Assembly: GCA_963844575.1 (NCBI GenBank)
Contig: CAWJOU010000005.1
Coordinates: 1,302,001-1,366,000, forward strand
Reading direction: 5' to 3'
DNA length: 64,000 bases
Origin: DASZUK01 sp963844575
GTDB taxonomy: Bacteria; Actinomycetota; Acidimicrobiia; Acidimicrobiales; RAAP-2
The stretch's first letter is position 1. Each line of letters starts with the position of its first letter. Below, one piece after another: positions 1-7,762 of the stretch. Below the pieces are notes generated by a model. It searched no databases, was not told the origin of the DNA, and was given only the letters and a program-made list of their open reading frames with translations. The position numbers and the translations under genes are program-made.

Positions 1-284
1 CGGCCGAGTTCTGGCGGGCGGTGCAGGAGGGCGTGGCGCCGGTGCCGCCGCCAGTGGCCGCGTTCCAGGTGCCCGAGCGCCGTGGCGAGCTGGTCGTCGT
101 CGACGAGCGCTTCGTCGAGGCCGCGCATCGGGCCGGCATCGCGGTCCACGTGTGGACGGTCAACGACCGCGACGACATGGCGCGGCTCATCGACCTCGGG
201 GTGGACGGGATCATCTCCGACCTACCGACGACGCTGGTCGACGTCCTCGACGCCCACGGCGTCGCCTGGCCGGGCTTGGGCTGA
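1..284 (+). CDS. Glycerophosphodiester phosphodiesterase, C-terminal fragment
   Basis: The reading frame is open from the window edge to the TGA at 282-284, so the 5' part lies outside. The visible residues include VHVWTVND followed by LGVDGIISDLP, the typical last beta strand and loop of the GDPD TIM barrel (W-T-V-N, then G-V-D-G-I-x-T/S-D-x-P). The family hydrolyses glycerophosphodiesters to glycerol-3-phosphate and an alcohol. Catalytic residues are in the missing part, so activity cannot be judged. Family assignment is good from the C-terminal motif. Confidence 0.8.
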   Translation, partial: AEFWRAVQEGVAPVPPPVAAFQVPERRGELVVVDERFVEAAHRAGIAVHVWTVNDRDDMARLIDLGVDGIISDLPTTLVDVLDAHGVAWPGLG

Positions 285-373
285 CCCGCTCGGGCCAGGC
301 GAGATGGGGCTAACGAGATGGGGGCTGGCGAGGTCGGCGCAGAGGGGTCAGCCGACGGGACCGGACCGACGGG

Positions 374-457
374 TCAGCCGCGCCCGCAGTTCGGCTTCTT
401 GCCGTGGTTGGCCTTCTTCTTCGACCGTAGCTTGCGCTTCACCGTCCGCTTCGACAT
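374..457 (-). CDS. Small basic ribosomal protein, bL37-like (27 aa)
   Basis: A 27-residue, highly basic reading frame starts at ATG 457 and ends at TGA 374. It begins MSKRTVKRKLRS and carries a central KKANHGKKPN. Mycobacterial bL37, a tiny large-subunit protein, ends in an ANHGKRPNA-like motif, and the match in length, charge and motif is strong. The present protein has a short C-terminal extension (CGRG). It lies alone on the minus strand between the GDPD fragment and the DUF192 gene. Automatic callers usually miss it because of size. Identification rests on motif memory, not on an alignment run. Confidence 0.75.
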   Translation of the reverse strand: MSKRTVKRKLRSKKKANHGKKPNCGRG

Positions 458-508
458 AAGACGGACAGCCTAGATGACGGGACTAGCGTCAGGCGACGTG
501 GAGGACCG

Positions 509-850
509 GTGAGGCAGGTCTGGCTCCTGCGCGACGGGGACGTGCTGGCGTCGATGGACGTCGCGGAGTGCCTGGCCGAGCGGGCCCGGGGGCTGTTCGG
601 CCGGTCGGGCGACCAGGCCGCACTGCTCCTGCCCGGGACCCGTTCGATCCACACCGCGGGGGTGTCGCACCCGGTCGACGCGGCGTTCTTGGACCGGGAC
701 CTGACGGTCCTGGCGACGGTACGCCTGAACCCGTGGCGGGTGGCCCTCCCCCGGCCGGGGGCCCGCAGTGTGCTGGCCTCGTCCGCCGGGAGCTTCGAGC
801 GCTGGCGCCTGAGCCCGGGGGACCGGCTGGAGATCCGGGAGACGTCGTGA
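509..850 (+). CDS. DUF192 family protein (113 aa)
   Basis: GTG start at 509 with an upstream GGAGG-type ribosome site (gtggaggaccg). The protein has the DUF192 pattern: an N-terminal strand, a region with RARGLFGR, a central block SIHTAGVSHPVDAAFLD where the family has 'hTxfM.fpiDvvFld', and a C-terminal GSFERWRLSPGDRLEI. DUF192 proteins are small beta-rich domains, often exported in other bacteria; no signal peptide is visible here. Function is unknown. It precedes rsmI by 10 bp and may be co-transcribed with it. Confidence 0.8.
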   Translation: MRQVWLLRDGDVLASMDVAECLAERARGLFGRSGDQAALLLPGTRSIHTAGVSHPVDAAFLDRDLTVLATVRLNPWRVALPRPGARSVLASSAGSFERWRLSPGDRLEIRETS

Positions 851-860
851 GTGGTCGCTC

Positions 861-1733
861 GTGACCGCGGTGCCGGCGACGGGCCAGGTCGTCCTCGTGG
901 CGACGCCGATCGGCAATCTCGGCGACCTGGCGCCGCGGGCGCGAGAAGTGCTCGCAGTGGCGGACGTCGTCTGCTGTGAGGACACTCGCCGGACGCGGGC
1001 GCTGCTCAGCGCCTGCTCGATCCCGGCCGGCGGGCGGCTGGTCTCGCTGCACGCCCACAACGAAGCCGCCCGGATCCCCCAGATCCTCGGCTGGGTGGCG
1101 AACGGGAAGACGGTGGCGGTCGTGACGGACGCGGGGACGCCGGCGGTGTCGGACCCCGGGGCCCGGCTGGTGGCCGCGGCGGTCGCCGACGGCGTCGACG
1201 TGACGACGGTGCCGGGGCCCTCCGCGGTCCTGGCGGCGCTGGTCGTCAGCGGGCTGCCGACCGACCGGTTCTGTGTCGAGGGGTTCCTCCCCCGCCGAGG
1301 CACGGCCCGCCGTCGCCGGTTGGCCGCGCTGGCGACGGAGGAGCGGACGACGGTCGTCCTCGAGGCGCCGACGCGGTTGGCCGGCACGCTGGCCGAACTG
1401 GCGGCCACGCTCGGTGATCGCCCGGTGGCGGTGGCCCGCGAGCTGACGAAGGTTCACGAGGAGGTCTGGCGGGGCCGCCTCGGCGACGCGGCGGTCGAGC
1501 TGGCCGATCGGGAGGCCCGCGGCGAGGCGGTCCGCGGCGAGATCGTCGTCGTCGTCGGCGGTGCGCTGCCGCCGCTCCGGCCGGGTGACGACGTCGTCGC
1601 GGCGGCCGTGGCCGAGCGGCTGGCCGCCGGGGATTCGCCGCGCCAGGCCGCTGACGCGGTCGCCGGCGATCTCGACGTCCCCCGCCGCCGGGTGTACGAG
1701 ATGGCGATCGACCTCCGGGACCGGCGCGGCTGA
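861..1733 (+). CDS. rsmI: 16S rRNA (cytidine-1402-2'-O)-methyltransferase RsmI
   Basis: A 290-residue protein of the tetrapyrrole methylase (SAM-dependent) fold. Diagnostic segments are VATPIGNLGDL near residue 14, CEDTRRTRALL near 40, TDAGTPAVSDPG near 90, VPGPSAVLAAL near 117 and FEGFLPR-like FCVEGFLPRRG near 137. RsmI methylates the ribose 2'-OH of C1402 in 16S rRNA, stabilising P-site decoding. The length matches the family (about 280-290). Start is GTG 861, with MTAVPATG before the first strand. The C-terminal 40 residues form the helical tail usual in the family. It is upstream of metG, as in many actinobacteria. Confidence 0.95.
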   Translation: MTAVPATGQVVLVATPIGNLGDLAPRAREVLAVADVVCCEDTRRTRALLSACSIPAGGRLVSLHAHNEAARIPQILGWVANGKTVAVVTDAGTPAVSDPGARLVAAAVADGVDVTTVPGPSAVLAALVVSGLPTDRFCVEGFLPRRGTARRRRLAALATEERTTVVLEAPTRLAGTLAELAATLGDRPVAVARELTKVHEEVWRGRLGDAAVELADREARGEAVRGEIVVVVGGALPPLRPGDDVVAAAVAERLAAGDSPRQAADAVAGDLDVPRRRVYEMAIDLRDRRG

Positions 1734-1820
1734 CATCAGCGGACAGCCCGGATCGGAGAGCCCGGACCGGGCAGCTCGGACCGGGCGGTAGGGCGGTGGG
1801 GCGCCGGTACGCTACCGGCG

Positions 1821-3356
1821 GTGCCGCGCTTCTACATCACGACCCCGATCTACTACGTCAACGACGCGCCGCATGTCGGTCACGCCTACGCGACGGTCAA
1901 CGCCGACGCGCTGGCTCGCTGGCACCGGCTGTGCGGGGACGACGTCTTCTTCCTGACGGGCACCGACGAGCACGGGGCGAAGGTGGCGGAGGCGGCGGTA
2001 GAGCACGGCGTCTCGCCGCAGGAGTGGGCCGACCGGGTCGTCCAACGGTTCGAGGGCGCGTGGGCGGGCCTCGACATCGCCAACGACGATTTCATCCGGA
2101 CGACCGAACCGCGGCACCACGCCGCGGTCCAGCAGTTCCTCCAGCGCATCTACGACAACGGCTACATCACGCTCGGCTCGTACCGGGGCCTCTACTGCGT
2201 GTCGTGCGAGGACTACTACACCGAGGACCAGCTGGTCGACGGGAACTGCCCGGTCCACGGCCGCCCGGTCATCCAGATGGAGGAGGACAACTACTTCTTC
2301 GCGCTCAGCCAGTTCGAGGACCGTTTGCTCGAGTGGTACGACGCCAACCCGACGGCGATCCGGCCGGCCGGCAAGCGCAACGAGGCGCTCAGTTTCATCA
2401 AGGGCGGCCTCAAGGACATCTCGATCACGCGGACGTCGCTGGAGTGGGGCGTCCCGGTCCCGTGGGACGACCGTCACGTCTTCTACGTCTGGTACGACGC
2501 GCTCGTCAACTACCTGACGGCGATCGGTTACGGCTCCGACGACGAGCGGTTCGAGGCGTGGTGGCCGGCCGTGCACCACCTGATCGGCAAGGAGATCATC
2601 CGGTTCCACTGCGTCTGGTGGCCGGCGATGTGCATGGCGGCCGGCATCGACCCGCCGGCGGAGGTGTTCGTCCACGGTTGGCTGCTCGTCGGCGGCCAGA
2701 AGCTGTCGAAGTCGCTCGTCCGCCAGGCGGACGGCGGGCCGGTCAAACTGACGGAGATCGCGCCGGACGCGCTGACGACCGACTTCGGCGTCGACGCCAC
2801 TCGCTACCACCTCCTCCGGGACCTCCCGCTGGGGGCGGACGGCGATTTCTCGTACGAGGGCATCGTGTCCCGGTACAACGCGGACCTGGCGAACAATCTC
2901 GGCAACCTGATGCAGCGGGTCGCAACGGTCGTCGGCTCGAAGTGCGACGGGATCGGTCCGGCACCCGACCCGGACAGCCCGCTGGCCGCGGCGGCCGCGG
3001 CGGCGGTCACCGCGACGGCCGACGCGTGGGGCCGGTTCGCTCCGCACGAGGCCCTCGAGGCGACGTGGCGGCTGATCGGTGCGGCGAACGCCGAGCTGGA
3101 GGCGACGGAGCCGTGGAAGGCGGAGCCGGGCCCGGCGGTCGACGCGGTCCTCGGCAGCGCGCTCGAGGCACTGCGGATCGTCGCCCTGCTGTCCGCCCCG
3201 GCGATGCCGTCGACCGCGGCGGAGATCTGGCGGCGGATCGGGCTCGACGGCTCGCCGACCGACCGACGCCTGCCCGACGACGCGGCCTGGGGCGGGTACC
3301 CGAGCGGCCGGCCGGTGACCAAGGGCGATCCGCTCTTCCCCCGGCGCAAGGCCTGA
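1821..3356 (+). CDS. metG: Methionyl-tRNA synthetase
   Basis: 511 residues beginning at GTG 1821 (MPRFYITTPIYYVN). Class I synthetase signatures are present: PHVGHAY (HIGH equivalent) near residue 16, TGTDEHG near 46, and KLSKS (KMSKS equivalent) near residue 294. A Cys-containing insertion, YCVSCEDYY then NCPVHG, corresponds to the zinc-knuckle of the family though with an incomplete Cys set. The anticodon-binding helical domain follows to the end. There is no C-terminal tRNA-binding appendage, typical for actinobacteria. It charges tRNA-Met for initiation and elongation. tatD follows after 20 bp. Confidence 0.96.
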   Translation: MPRFYITTPIYYVNDAPHVGHAYATVNADALARWHRLCGDDVFFLTGTDEHGAKVAEAAVEHGVSPQEWADRVVQRFEGAWAGLDIANDDFIRTTEPRHHAAVQQFLQRIYDNGYITLGSYRGLYCVSCEDYYTEDQLVDGNCPVHGRPVIQMEEDNYFFALSQFEDRLLEWYDANPTAIRPAGKRNEALSFIKGGLKDISITRTSLEWGVPVPWDDRHVFYVWYDALVNYLTAIGYGSDDERFEAWWPAVHHLIGKEIIRFHCVWWPAMCMAAGIDPPAEVFVHGWLLVGGQKLSKSLVRQADGGPVKLTEIAPDALTTDFGVDATRYHLLRDLPLGADGDFSYEGIVSRYNADLANNLGNLMQRVATVVGSKCDGIGPAPDPDSPLAAAAAAAVTATADAWGRFAPHEALEATWRLIGAANAELEATEPWKAEPGPAVDAVLGSALEALRIVALLSAPAMPSTAAEIWRRIGLDGSPTDRRLPDDAAWGGYPSGRPVTKGDPLFPRRKA

Positions 3357-3376
3357 CGGGGAGAGGACCCGGACGA

Positions 3377-4303
3377 ATGGACGACCCGACGGCTCCGGTC
3401 GGGGAGTGGTTCGACTCCCACTGCCATCTCCAGGAGCGGTACCTGCCGTCGGCGTCGACCGGCGGTGCGGACGGCGGTGGCGCCGAAGGGACCGACAGCG
3501 CGGCCGGCCCGGACGTCCGGGCCGGCGACGACGGCCCGGCCGCGGACGACGTCGCCGAGGTGCTCCGCCGCGCCGCCGCGGCCGGGATCGGCCGGATGAT
3601 CTGCGTCGGGACGGACCCGACGACGTCGACCCAAGCCGTGGCCCTGGCCCGGGCGGTCACCGCCGGTGCGCTCGGCCCGGACGTGCCGCAGCTCTGGGCG
3701 ACGATCGGTCTGCACCCGCACGAGGCGGCGTCCGGGACGGACGAGATGGTCGCGCTGGTCGAGCGGTCGGTGGCCGCCGCGGACGGGGTGGTCGTGGCCG
3801 TCGGTGAGTGCGGGCTCGACTACCACTACGACCACTCACCCAGGGCGGCGCAGCGTCGGGCGTTCGCCGACCAGGTGGCGTTGGCCTTGCGACACGACCT
3901 GGCGCTCGTCATCCACGCCCGCGACGCGTGGGACGACCTGTTCGACGTGCTCGCGTCGGAGGGCGTGCCGGAGCGGACGATCCTGCACTGCTTCACGGGT
4001 GGGCCAGCCGAGGCGACGCGCTGCCTCGATCTCGGCCTGTTCGTGTCGTTCAGTGGCATCGTCACGTTCAAGAACGCGGCGGATGTCCGTGAGGCCGTGG
4101 CGCGGTGCCCGCTCGACCGCCTGCTCGTCGAGACGGACAGTCCGTTCCTGGCGCCGGTGCCGTACCGCGGCCGCCCGAACGAGCCGGCGTACGTGCCGCT
4201 CGTCGGCGCCGCGGTCGCCGAGGTGAGGGGGATCGCCGCGTCCGACGTCGCCCGCTCGTCCGCGGCCGCGGCCAGCCGGGCATTCGGTCTGGCAGCGCCA
4301 TGA
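3377..4303 (+). CDS. tatD: TatD family metal-dependent hydrolase/DNase
   Basis: 308 residues from ATG 3377. The amidohydrolase pattern is clear: FDSHCHLQ near the N terminus (metal-binding H-x-H), GLHPHEA, VAVGECGLDYHYD (Glu metal ligand), LVIHARDAWDD, ILHCFTGG, and LLVETDSPFLAP (Asp ligand) followed by RGRPNEP. TatD proteins are Mg-dependent 3'-5' exonucleases/DNases. The first part has a low-complexity Gly/Asp/Ala-rich insert at about residues 27-50, absent from most homologues. It sits between metG and the RlpA-like gene, the classical actinobacterial position before the rpf/ksgA region. Confidence 0.95.
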   Translation: MDDPTAPVGEWFDSHCHLQERYLPSASTGGADGGGAEGTDSAAGPDVRAGDDGPAADDVAEVLRRAAAAGIGRMICVGTDPTTSTQAVALARAVTAGALGPDVPQLWATIGLHPHEAASGTDEMVALVERSVAAADGVVVAVGECGLDYHYDHSPRAAQRRAFADQVALALRHDLALVIHARDAWDDLFDVLASEGVPERTILHCFTGGPAEATRCLDLGLFVSFSGIVTFKNAADVREAVARCPLDRLLVETDSPFLAPVPYRGRPNEPAYVPLVGAAVAEVRGIAASDVARSSAAAASRAFGLAAP

Positions 4304-4534
4304 AATTGCAGGAGATTGTTACTTTCCTCCCACCCCGCTGACCTGGTGTATCACTCAATTCCGGACCACGATTCGGTCCTGACCTGGGGAAATAGTAATA
4401 TTGGCACTGAAATTCGGCCGTTGACCAGGGGTGACGCGCCGCCAGCGGACGACCATCCTGATTTCGGCTTGCACAGGCCAATGATCCCTTCCTAACTTCT
4501 CACGAAACCCCGGTCCGGATGGCCGGCGCCCGGG

Positions 4535-5185
4535 GTGCCACTGTCCCCGGAGAAGGGTGGAGTTCTGAGGACGCGGAACATCGGGGGGAGGCGCGTGGGC
4601 CTCGCCCTGCTGTTCAGCGGAGCGATGCTCGCCGTCCCCCTTGTCATATTGCATGGGCAGGCCAGCGCGGTCCGTCCGGATGGAGGAACGACCGGGCAGT
4701 CGGCCGCGGCCGTCCGTCTCGGGCACGGCCGCGCCAGCCCGGTCAGCGACGAGATCGCGCTGGTCCACTTCAGCGACCAGCGGATGGCGGCGACATCGAC
4801 GACAGGGGCGGCGGCCGCGTCGTCGACGCCGACGACGACCGGGGCGGCGGTACCGGCGATCACGGCGACTACCGCCCCGCTACCGACGACCACGACCACG
4901 GCGCCACCGCCACCGCCACCGCCGACGACCACGGCACCGGCCGCGTCGGCGACCGGTGGAGCGACGTGGTACACGGAGACGCCGGCCGGCGGTTGCGCCA
5001 GCCCGTGGCTGCCCCGTGGCACGGAGCTCACGGTGACGAACGACGTCACCGGGGCGAGGACGACGTGTCTGGTGGACGACCGCGAGGCGGACAACCCCGG
5101 CCGCGTCGTCGACATGTCGTACACCACGTTCTCGGAGATCGGGGACCCGTCGACAGGAGTGCTCACCGTTACGATCACCTGGTGA
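4535..5185 (+). CDS. Exported RlpA-like double-psi beta-barrel protein
   Basis: 216 residues. An N-terminal hydrophobic segment (VGLALLFSGAMLAVPLVIL, about residues 21-39) serves as a signal/anchor. It is followed by a long Thr/Ala/Pro-rich linker and a C-terminal domain of about 75 residues beginning GGATWYTETPAGGCASPWLP, containing TVTNDVTGARTTCLVDDR and ending VVDMSYTTFSEI. This is the RlpA/DPBB-like fold with its G-x-A-S-W-Y start and D-R terminal motif. In many actinobacteria this slot before ksgA holds a resuscitation-promoting factor; here a peptidoglycan-acting DPBB protein takes its place. The start could be GTG 4535 or the GTG near 4595. Its stop overlaps rsmA by 4 bp. Confidence 0.8.
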   Translation: MPLSPEKGGVLRTRNIGGRRVGLALLFSGAMLAVPLVILHGQASAVRPDGGTTGQSAAAVRLGHGRASPVSDEIALVHFSDQRMAATSTTGAAAASSTPTTTGAAVPAITATTAPLPTTTTTAPPPPPPPTTTAPAASATGGATWYTETPAGGCASPWLPRGTELTVTNDVTGARTTCLVDDREADNPGRVVDMSYTTFSEIGDPSTGVLTVTITW

Positions 5186-6045
5186 CGCTGAGCCGGCCGG
5201 AGGTCCAACGACTCCTGGCCGATCACGGCCTCCGGCCGAGCCGGGCGCTCGGCCAGAACTTCGTCGTCGACCCGAACACGGTGCGCCGCATCGTCCGGCT
5301 GGCGGGCGTGACCGATGGCGCGGCGGTAGTGGAGGTGGGGGCCGGGCTCGGCTCGCTCACGCTGGCCCTGGCCGAGGCGGGGGCCCAGGTCGTCGCGGTC
5401 GAGGTCGACCGGGGGCTCGTTCCGATCCTCCGCGAGGTCGTCGCCGACCGGTCGGTGACGGTGGTCGAGGCCGACGCTCTCCAGCTCGACTGGGACGAGC
5501 TGCTCGGACCGGTGGACAGGGCCGGACTGCGGGGCTCGGCCGGCGGGGCCGGGCGGTGGTCGCTGGTGTCCAACCTGCCGTACAACGTCGCCACGCCGCT
5601 GGTCGTCCAGGTCCTCGAGCAGGCGCCGCAGGTCGGCTCGTTGCTCGTCATGGTCCAGCGGGAGGTCGGCGAGCGGCTGGCGGCGCGGCCCGGGCAGGCG
5701 GCGTACGGGGCCGTCTCGGTCGTCGTCGACTACTGGGCGGAGGCGTCGGTCGTCGGTCGGGTGCCGCCGACGGTGTTCGTGCCCCGACCGAAGGTCGAGT
5801 CCGCGCTCGTCCGTATCGACCGGCGCCCGTCGCCGGCGGTGCCGGTGACGGCGGTCACCTACGATCGCCTCCGCCAGGTCGTCCGGGCGGGATTCGCGCA
5901 GCGGCGCAAGATGCTCCGTCGCTCACTGGCCGGCGTCGTCCCGGCGGCCGCGTTCGCCGCCACCGACATCGCGCCCGAGGCCCGGGCGGAAGAGCTGAAC
6001 GTCGTGCAGTGGGGGAGGTTGGCCGGATGGACGGAGGAGACGTAG
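5182..6045 (+). CDS. rsmA: 16S rRNA dimethyladenosine transferase RsmA/KsgA
   Basis: 287 residues. GTG 5182 overlaps the previous stop (GTGA), implying translational coupling. Motifs are RALGQNFVVDPN (motif X), VEVGAGLGSLTLALAE (SAM-binding motif I), VVAVEVDRGL (motif II), NLPYNVATPL (catalytic N-L-P-Y), and VPRPKVESALV with the C-terminal domain AQRRKMLRRSL. It dimethylates A1518 and A1519 of 16S rRNA late in 30S assembly. Length is normal. The ispE start lies inside its last 19 bp, so the trio RlpA-like, rsmA, ispE forms a tightly packed operon. Confidence 0.96.
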   Translation: MTLSRPEVQRLLADHGLRPSRALGQNFVVDPNTVRRIVRLAGVTDGAAVVEVGAGLGSLTLALAEAGAQVVAVEVDRGLVPILREVVADRSVTVVEADALQLDWDELLGPVDRAGLRGSAGGAGRWSLVSNLPYNVATPLVVQVLEQAPQVGSLLVMVQREVGERLAARPGQAAYGAVSVVVDYWAEASVVGRVPPTVFVPRPKVESALVRIDRRPSPAVPVTAVTYDRLRQVVRAGFAQRRKMLRRSLAGVVPAAAFAATDIAPEARAEELNVVQWGRLAGWTEET

Positions 6046-6917
6046 CGGCCGGTCGGTGGGTCGTCGCGCCGGCCAAACTGACCGTCTCGCTCCGTGTCCG
6101 GCGCCGCCGGCCCGACGGGTACCACGACTTGGAAGCGGAGATGGTCTCGCTCGACCTGGCCGACCGGCTGTGGATCGATCCCGCCGGCGACGGGCTCGAG
6201 ATCGTCGCCGACGCGAATGCCCGGGCGGCCGGGCTGGACGCCGGTCCGGACAATCTCGTCCGGCGGGCGCTCCTCGCCGTCGGCCGGTCGGCCGGCGTCC
6301 AGCTGCACAAGCAGATCCCGGTGCAGGGTGGTCTCGGCGGCGGTTCGACCGACGCCGCGGCCGTCTTGCGATGGGCCGGCTGCACCGACCTGAGCGTCGC
6401 GGCCGGCCTGGGGGCGGACGTGCCGTTCTGCGTCGCGGGAGGCCGCGCCGTCGTCACCGGGCTCGGCGACGAGGTGTCGTCGCGGCCGTTCGAGCCGCGC
6501 ACGTTCGTGCTGCTGTTGCCGCCGTTCGGCGTGAGCACCGTCGACGCCTACCGGGCCTGGGACCGGCAGCAGCGCGACCGGCGAGAGGGTGACCGGCAGG
6601 ACAGCGTTCGGCAGGACAGCGTTCGGCAGGACAGCGTTCGGCGGGGCAGTGAGCGGACCGAGGCCGGGGTCAACGACCTCACCGCACCGGCTTTGTCCGT
6701 CGAGCCCCGGCTGGCCCGGTGGCGGGACCGGTTGGGCGCGCTGACCGGGCGCGAGCCGGTGCTGGCCGGGAGCGGCTCGACGTGGTTCGTCGATCTCGGT
6801 CCCGGGGACGCGGACGTCGAGGACCGACCGGTCGACATGGACGGCGAGCGGGGGAGGCTGATCGTCGCCCGCGCCGTGCCGGCGTCGGGGGACGGCGAGG
6901 CCGTCGAGAAAGGCTGA
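6027..6917 (+). CDS. ispE: 4-diphosphocytidyl-2-C-methyl-D-erythritol kinase
   Basis: 296 residues from ATG 6027, overlapping rsmA. GHMP kinase motifs: PAKLTVSLRV and RPDGYHDLE at the N terminus, the ATP loop GGLGGGSTDAAAV near residue 105, DVPFCVAGG near 132, and LAGSGSTWFV near 245. IspE phosphorylates CDP-methylerythritol in the non-mevalonate isoprenoid pathway. An unusual hydrophilic insert near residues 180-210 is encoded partly by a 15-bp tandem repeat (6594-6638) and falls between conserved blocks, probably a surface loop. The final 40 residues are divergent. Confidence 0.93.
   Translation: MDGGDVAAGRWVVAPAKLTVSLRVRRRRPDGYHDLEAEMVSLDLADRLWIDPAGDGLEIVADANARAAGLDAGPDNLVRRALLAVGRSAGVQLHKQIPVQGGLGGGSTDAAAVLRWAGCTDLSVAAGLGADVPFCVAGGRAVVTGLGDEVSSRPFEPRTFVLLLPPFGVSTVDAYRAWDRQQRDRREGDRQDSVRQDSVRQDSVRRGSERTEAGVNDLTAPALSVEPRLARWRDRLGALTGREPVLAGSGSTWFVDLGPGDADVEDRPVDMDGERGRLIVARAVPASGDGEAVEKG
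6594..6638. repeat. Three 15-bp tandem repeats inside ispE
   Basis: The unit cggcaggacagcgtt occurs three times in a row, followed by a partly matching fourth copy. Being a multiple of three it keeps frame and encodes a repeated RQDSV pentapeptide in the variable loop of IspE. Likely produced by replication slippage. Confidence 0.9.
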
Positions 6918-7010
6918 ACGCGACGAGCTGAGGAGGAGGACGAGCTGAAAAGGCGAGGAGCTAACCCCGGCGATGAGCGCCCGAGGCCGGTGGCTCGAGA
7001 CCCGTGGGAG

Positions 7011-7109
7011 CTACTTACCGGCCCGCCGTTGCCAGCGGGTGGCCTTCAACATCTTCTTGTGCTTCTTCTTCCGCATTCGCTTGCGGCGCTTCTTGATGAG
7101 CGATCCCAT
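7011..7109 (-). CDS. Small ribosomal protein bS22-like (32 aa, AURKAIP1/COX24 type)
   Basis: ATG 7109 to TAG 7011 on the minus strand, 32 residues with 18 Lys/Arg. It begins [19 protein letters not shown] and ends TRWQRRAGK. Actinobacterial bS22 proteins read [29 protein letters not shown], an almost residue-for-residue match over the first 20 positions. In mycobacteria this protein sits in the 30S subunit near the decoding region. It lies between ispE and the VOC gene on the opposite strand and is below the length limit of most gene finders. Confidence 0.9.
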   Translation of the reverse strand: [32 protein letters not shown]

Positions 7110-7212
7110 GTCGAGCGGCAGGCTAGCGGGCTGCCGCTCCGGCCGCCAGGTGGCCCCGCCGCCGTCGTCGGACGGCCGACCGCCGCTGGCAGTCGGCCGG
7201 TAGCCTGCGAAT

Positions 7213-7587
7213 GTGTCGTTCAGGGTGACCGGCCTCGACCACGTGCAGCTGGCGATGCCGGCCGGGGAGGAGGACCGGGCGGAGGCGTTCTACGCCGGCC
7301 TGCTCGGTCTGGCTCGCCAGCCGAAGCCGCCGCCACTGGCCGCCCGCGGCGGCTGCTGGTTCTCGAACGGTTCGGTGACGATCCACCTCGGTGTCGAGGA
7401 CGGCTTCCGCCCGGCCCGCAAGGCCCACCCGGCGATCGTCGTCGACGATCTCGACGGCCTGGTCGACGCGCTCAGCGCGGCGGGCCTGGCGTTCCGGCTG
7501 GACGAGGAGCTGCCGGGCGTCCGTCGCGGCTACGTCGACGACCCGTTCGGCAACCGGATCGAGCTGATCGACGGCACCGGTCGCTGA
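7213..7587 (+). CDS. VOC/glyoxalase-family protein
   Basis: 124 residues from GTG 7213. A single VOC domain built of two beta-alpha-beta-beta-beta units: GLDHVQLAMPAG with the first metal-type His, FYAGLLGLARQPKPPPL, then VTIHLGVEDGFRPARKAHPAIVVDDLDGL, and the closing YVDDPFGNRIELI with a Glu where a metal ligand is expected. The R-P-A-R-K-A-H-P arrangement is typical of small actinobacterial VOC proteins. Substrate is unknown; it could be a glyoxalase-like lyase, a dioxygenase or a resistance protein. It stands alone, 175 bp from the convergent kinase gene. Confidence 0.82.
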   Translation: MSFRVTGLDHVQLAMPAGEEDRAEAFYAGLLGLARQPKPPPLAARGGCWFSNGSVTIHLGVEDGFRPARKAHPAIVVDDLDGLVDALSAAGLAFRLDEELPGVRRGYVDDPFGNRIELIDGTGR

Positions 7588-7762
7588 GGGCCGGCCCGCC
7601 CGGCCCGCCGGTCACGACACCCAGCGTGCGGTGCGGCGGGCACGGCTGATTGCTCGATCGTGTCCGTAGGTGGCGTGACGGCGGGCCAGGGCCGGTCGAC
7701 GACGGCCATGCTGGGGCCTGGGTCTAAGAACTACGGCAGCCCAAGATAAGAAATCGGGAAGA

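Noticed and set aside
4304..4534. Possible c-di-AMP (ydaO-type) riboswitch before the RlpA-like gene
   Set aside because: Actinobacterial rpf-type genes often have one, and the stretch is AT-richer, but I could not place the conserved helices or core motifs.
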